Positions 6,277-9,307 of a stretch of 9,307 nt of DNA are shown one piece after another. The position numbers and the translations under genes were made by a program. The notes under the pieces were generated by a model. The model did not search any database. It saw only the letters and a list, made by a program, of their open reading frames with translations, and was not told the DNA's origin. This DNA comes from JAAYLC01 sp964636665 (GTDB taxonomy: Bacteria > Bacteroidota > Bacteroidia > Flavobacteriales > Flavobacteriaceae). Location: the NCBI GenBank assembly GCA_964636665.1, contig CAZWVT010000065.1:1-9307 (forward strand), in the 5' to 3' direction. Each line of letters starts with the position of its first letter. Within the stretch, counting starts at the first letter, position 1.

Positions 6277-9138
6277 CTATTGCTTTAAAAGAGTTTTGGA
6301 ATTTTGTATTTCGCCATCACATACCAATATAATATTATATAAGCCGGGGGTGTATGTGGAAATATCTATAACGGTATTTGATTGTTGCACATCGAGAATA
6401 TAGTTATCGCTGTTGCCGGTATTTATATTTACTACCATTATATAACCAGAACTTGCTCCGTTGGCTAAATAATTTATGACTATCTGATTAGAGGCAGGGT
6501 TTGGCACTAAACTTTCCAGCTTATAAGGGTTAACGGTTATCTGGACTTCGTCATAATCCTTAAAGCCATCGATATTCGAGATAACCTCCAATTTGTATTT
6601 CGTTGTCATCTCCGGGGTAACTGTAAAGTTGGTACCAGAATACAGAAAATTGCCTTCTGAATCATACCAATTATAAATAGCACTCTCATTAATAGTCGCC
6701 GCAGTAAGAGTTACGGTTTGATTCTTTTCTATTTCCTTGTTATTTCCAGCATCGGCCTGGAAGGGATTCCTTTGGTGTTTTCTTACCTCAAAGGTTTCTC
6801 CTCCCATAATTTGCCCGTCTACATTGGTTTGAAAAACATGATAAGTATAATTCTCTTTCTCAGTAAGCTCCTCAGTAAGAAAATTGAAGGATACGAAAGC
6901 GGTTCCCATAAATTGGGGTTCAAAATTGAGGTTGTCAATCCTAGCGTTTTGCCCCGTTACCTTTAAAACCATTGACCGTATTTCTTCAATTGCGTGACTG
7001 GCTTTGCCTCCATTGATCCATGCTTCATACAACGCATTATCTAAAGTAATGGTTATTTCGGCCTCATCATACAGAACTTTTCCAAATTCTTCATGGTCTG
7101 ACTGAAGTTTTAAGTTAAAAGTATGGTCTGTTGAGAAAGGATTGGAAACACCAATGGTTCCTCCAATCGCAACAGGCGTCGAGAGATTTGGGAAAATGTC
7201 CACTACAGTGGTATTTTTCCACGCAATGTTATTGTTGTTTAACACGTTTTGAGTGATAAATGCTCCTTCAGAAAAAGTCATTGGATCATCAGGAGAATCT
7301 ATACGAGCCAGTAAACAAAAATGCCATGGATTTGGGTTGATCTCGGTATAATCTTCTGGATTAGGAACCATCCATTCAAATTTCAAAATTTTTGATTCTC
7401 CAATTTCCAACGATGGAATTGTTAATGAGCCAACTTGACCGCCCATCGGTATTCCTGAAACGTCAATACTTCCATCCCAATAATCCGGCCAATTCAGAGA
7501 GGTATTGGCCTTCGCCCAATAAAGATGGAGCTGATCATTTCCTGATGAAGTGATACAACTATTGTTTGTGACCCGAACATAAACATAATTGGGTTTATTT
7601 GGATTGTACTCAGGATTTTGGTGGACAACATTATAATGTCCATCGTTTTGGTTTCTAACCCATATATCTTCACTCCTCCAAGGATGTGTTGTGTTGACAT
7701 CAGGTTCCACAAAGTAATCCAACTTTGAATTTTGCATAGCCAAGTCCAATACAGTAGAAGGATTCAACATACAGTCTGCGGTTTTAACAGCACGAAAAGC
7801 ATTTATTCTTCCCGTGCCCAATTGACCAAGAAATGATGCATTATAAGGGATATGATATACATCGTCTGTGGTGTTTCTGATAATATCCTTGACTTGTGCC
7901 GCCGTAAGACTGGGGTTTGCAGAAAATACTAATGCAGCGACACCAGAAACATAAGGAGCAGTACTAGAAGTATTTGAAGCAATTCGAAAACCTTGAGGGT
8001 AATCAGTATAATTATTTGTAATATTTGTTACAAGAATACCAGGTGCACATACATCTAGTTTATCATTATGGTTATCGGTCTTTTGGTCTGGCCATAACGG
8101 TCTATACGCATGACAATCTGGCCAAGAATCTTCCCAAAAAGGAGCTGGAGAAAATTGACCAATAGGATAACGATGGCCCACATTGGTAACTCCGAGGACG
8201 CTATCGTAACAAGCAGGGTATTTATACTCAGTCACACCCTCATTGCCTGCAATCGCAACTATTAATGGTGGGTTGGGTAATGAATTTATTTCTTCAATTG
8301 CATTATCAAGGTCAGGTTTGAATGAATGATTGGAAAACAAAGACCAACTGCAATTTATTACTCGTACATTGGGATATTCAGCTAACTCTAATAAGCCATT
8401 AATTAAATCCTTTGCACCTCCATTTGTATAAGCAAAAACAACTTTAGAATCGTGTGCTACCCCCGCAATATATTGATTGTTATTGGCTTTTGCCACAATT
8501 TTTCCGGAAACGGCTACTCCATGATCCTTAAGAGCTCCGTTATAGTTATTTATAAAAATGGTGTCAAATATTTGACCCTCCAAATCGGGATGATCAAGAG
8601 GATTTGCAACATCATCCACCCCGATTAATATATTTGAATTTCCCCTCGTGATAGTCCACGCCAAGGGCAATCTAATTAAATCATAGGCTGTATATCTTTC
8701 CCCCGTATAGGGGTCATTGTAATCATTCGGTAATACAAACGATGGCGATAGTGGAAGTGATATGTTTGCGGCAGTATCTATTAGACTGGAATCATCCATT
8801 AAAAAAAATCTTTGTACCTCATTACGCTGAGAGATAATAGTTTCGTTAACAAAATTATCAGAAGTTTTGACATAATAAATTCTTTGCAATCTTGGTGTCT
8901 GTGCAGTGGGATACATCCTCTCAAACGTATATACCTTATTATTGTTTAAAACATTGGCGAAATCTTGATTCTCCATAATCAAGGTTAGGGTTTGGTCTGG
9001 ATTGACCATTTTTTGAATATTACCCAATTCATATCCTGGTTTTATTTCAAGATAATATTCTTCTGAGTTCTGTCCTTTCACGAAGAGTGAAGAAAAGAAA
9101 GCTATAGTAAAGATTAATTTAAAAACTTGTTTTTTCAT
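6277..9138 (-). CDS. Secreted subtilisin-like serine protease (S8 family) with T9SS type A sorting domain
   Basis: 953 residues from ATG 9138, chosen because it gives a clean signal peptide (MKKQVFKLIF to about residue 22). Residues 24 to about 150 look like a propeptide. The S8 domain covers about 155-455: Asp176 in the VDDVANPLDHPDL block, His206 in DHGVAVSG, oxyanion Asn299 in AIAGNEG, and nucleophile Ser391 in NTSSTAPYVSG. The motifs diverge from the usual DTG, HGTH and GTSMATP, but all catalytic residues are present. Residues about 455-790 hold beta-rich accessory modules, including a WRSEDIWVRN block. Residues about 792-870 are a PKD/Ig-like domain, and 872-953 a T9SS sorting domain (VPNPASNQ, then YTPGLYNIIL and the basic end). 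It should be exported by Sec and T9SS and cleave extracellular proteins; substrates are unknown. It is the first gene of an operon with the LRR protein. Confidence 0.92.
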   Translation of the reverse strand: MKKQVFKLIFTIAFFSSLFVKGQNSEEYYLEIKPGYELGNIQKMVNPDQTLTLIMENQDFANVLNNNKVYTFERMYPTAQTPRLQRIYYVKTSDNFVNETIISQRNEVQRFFLMDDSSLIDTAANISLPLSPSFVLPNDYNDPYTGERYTAYDLIRLPLAWTITRGNSNILIGVDDVANPLDHPDLEGQIFDTIFINNYNGALKDHGVAVSGKIVAKANNNQYIAGVAHDSKVVFAYTNGGAKDLINGLLELAEYPNVRVINCSWSLFSNHSFKPDLDNAIEEINSLPNPPLIVAIAGNEGVTEYKYPACYDSVLGVTNVGHRYPIGQFSPAPFWEDSWPDCHAYRPLWPDQKTDNHNDKLDVCAPGILVTNITNNYTDYPQGFRIASNTSSTAPYVSGVAALVFSANPSLTAAQVKDIIRNTTDDVYHIPYNASFLGQLGTGRINAFRAVKTADCMLNPSTVLDLAMQNSKLDYFVEPDVNTTHPWRSEDIWVRNQNDGHYNVVHQNPEYNPNKPNYVYVRVTNNSCITSSGNDQLHLYWAKANTSLNWPDYWDGSIDVSGIPMGGQVGSLTIPSLEIGESKILKFEWMVPNPEDYTEINPNPWHFCLLARIDSPDDPMTFSEGAFITQNVLNNNNIAWKNTTVVDIFPNLSTPVAIGGTIGVSNPFSTDHTFNLKLQSDHEEFGKVLYDEAEITITLDNALYEAWINGGKASHAIEEIRSMVLKVTGQNARIDNLNFEPQFMGTAFVSFNFLTEELTEKENYTYHVFQTNVDGQIMGGETFEVRKHQRNPFQADAGNNKEIEKNQTVTLTAATINESAIYNWYDSEGNFLYSGTNFTVTPEMTTKYKLEVISNIDGFKDYDEVQITVNPYKLESLVPNPASNQIVINYLANGASSGYIMVVNINTGNSDNYILDVQQSNTVIDISTYTPGLYNIILVCDGEIQNSKTLLKQ

Positions 9139-9307
9139 AATTAGAGGCTTTATGATAGAAATATTCTCTAAATTTAAGTTAAATGTAAATAATACCCAAA
9201 TTAAAGTTTTATTTTGTTTTGATTGTTGTTTTAATTCTACTTTAAGACATACTTTTGCAATTATTAGATAATCAATTCTTTTCACCCAAAAAAGTATAGC
9301 ATGCAAC
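9139..9307. other. Upstream region of the protease operon, presumed divergent promoter region
   Basis: AT-rich DNA between the protease start and the window edge. The protease frame stays open across it, but the 56-residue translation has no protein-like character. For the protease the best minus-strand candidate is TTAATTTG (9204-9197), one mismatch from TAnnTTTG, with no TTG at proper spacing, so its promoter is unclear and it may depend on another sigma factor or an activator. Confidence 0.45.
9226..9257 (+). promoter_or_regulatory. Promoter directed out of the right edge
   Basis: TTG (9226-9228) and TACTTTTG (9250-9257) separated by 21 bases fit the Flavobacterium promoter pattern on the plus strand. 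Transcription would start near 9264. An ATG at 9301-9303 could be the start of the gene it serves, but only seven bases of it are visible. Confidence 0.45.

Noticed and set aside
9139..9306. Upstream extension of the protease frame by 56 codons
   Set aside because: It would bury the clear signal peptide that begins at 9138, and the translated stretch looks like AT-rich noncoding DNA.

Overview
The window reads as a chromosomal segment from a low-GC member of the Bacteroidota, most likely family Flavobacteriaceae. The RecA sequence is flavobacterial in character. Two proteins end in Type IX secretion (T9SS) type A sorting domains, an export route restricted to this phylum. Intergenic regions carry TAnnTTTG -7 elements with upstream TTG/TTTG, the promoter type used by the Bacteroidota primary sigma factor. 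Shine-Dalgarno sequences are mostly absent.

Layout from left to right: a probable 3' tail of a plus-strand gene (1-57); trpS on the minus strand (66-1034); a divergent promoter region; a PlsC-type acyltransferase on the plus strand (1118-1849); a hairpin placed to terminate both convergent transcripts (1850-1883); a minus-strand pair made of an ECF sigma factor (3321-3860) and an overlapping membrane-anchored beta-barrel protein (1927-3324); recA (3985-4992, minus); a secreted leucine-rich-repeat protein (5134-6273, minus); and a secreted subtilisin-like protease (6277-9138, minus). The last 169 bases are a presumed divergent promoter region leading out of the window. No intergenic gap exceeds 300 bases, and I saw no tRNA, rRNA, CRISPR array or insertion sequence.

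There are three functional groups. The first is housekeeping: trpS, plsC and recA. The second is a signalling pair: the sigma factor and its overlapping partner share an ATGA junction. The partner has a cytosolic N-terminus, one membrane helix, a long low-complexity linker and an outer-membrane-barrel-like C-terminus, so it could act as an envelope-spanning regulator of the sigma factor. The third is an export pair: protease and LRR protein are 3 bases apart, both have signal peptides and both end in T9SS sorting domains, so they are probably co-expressed and delivered to the cell surface or medium together.

The least explained parts are the sigma/barrel pair and the protease/LRR operon. Both are recognisable in kind, but their specific roles cannot be read from the sequence. 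Nothing seen here proves a wholly new system.
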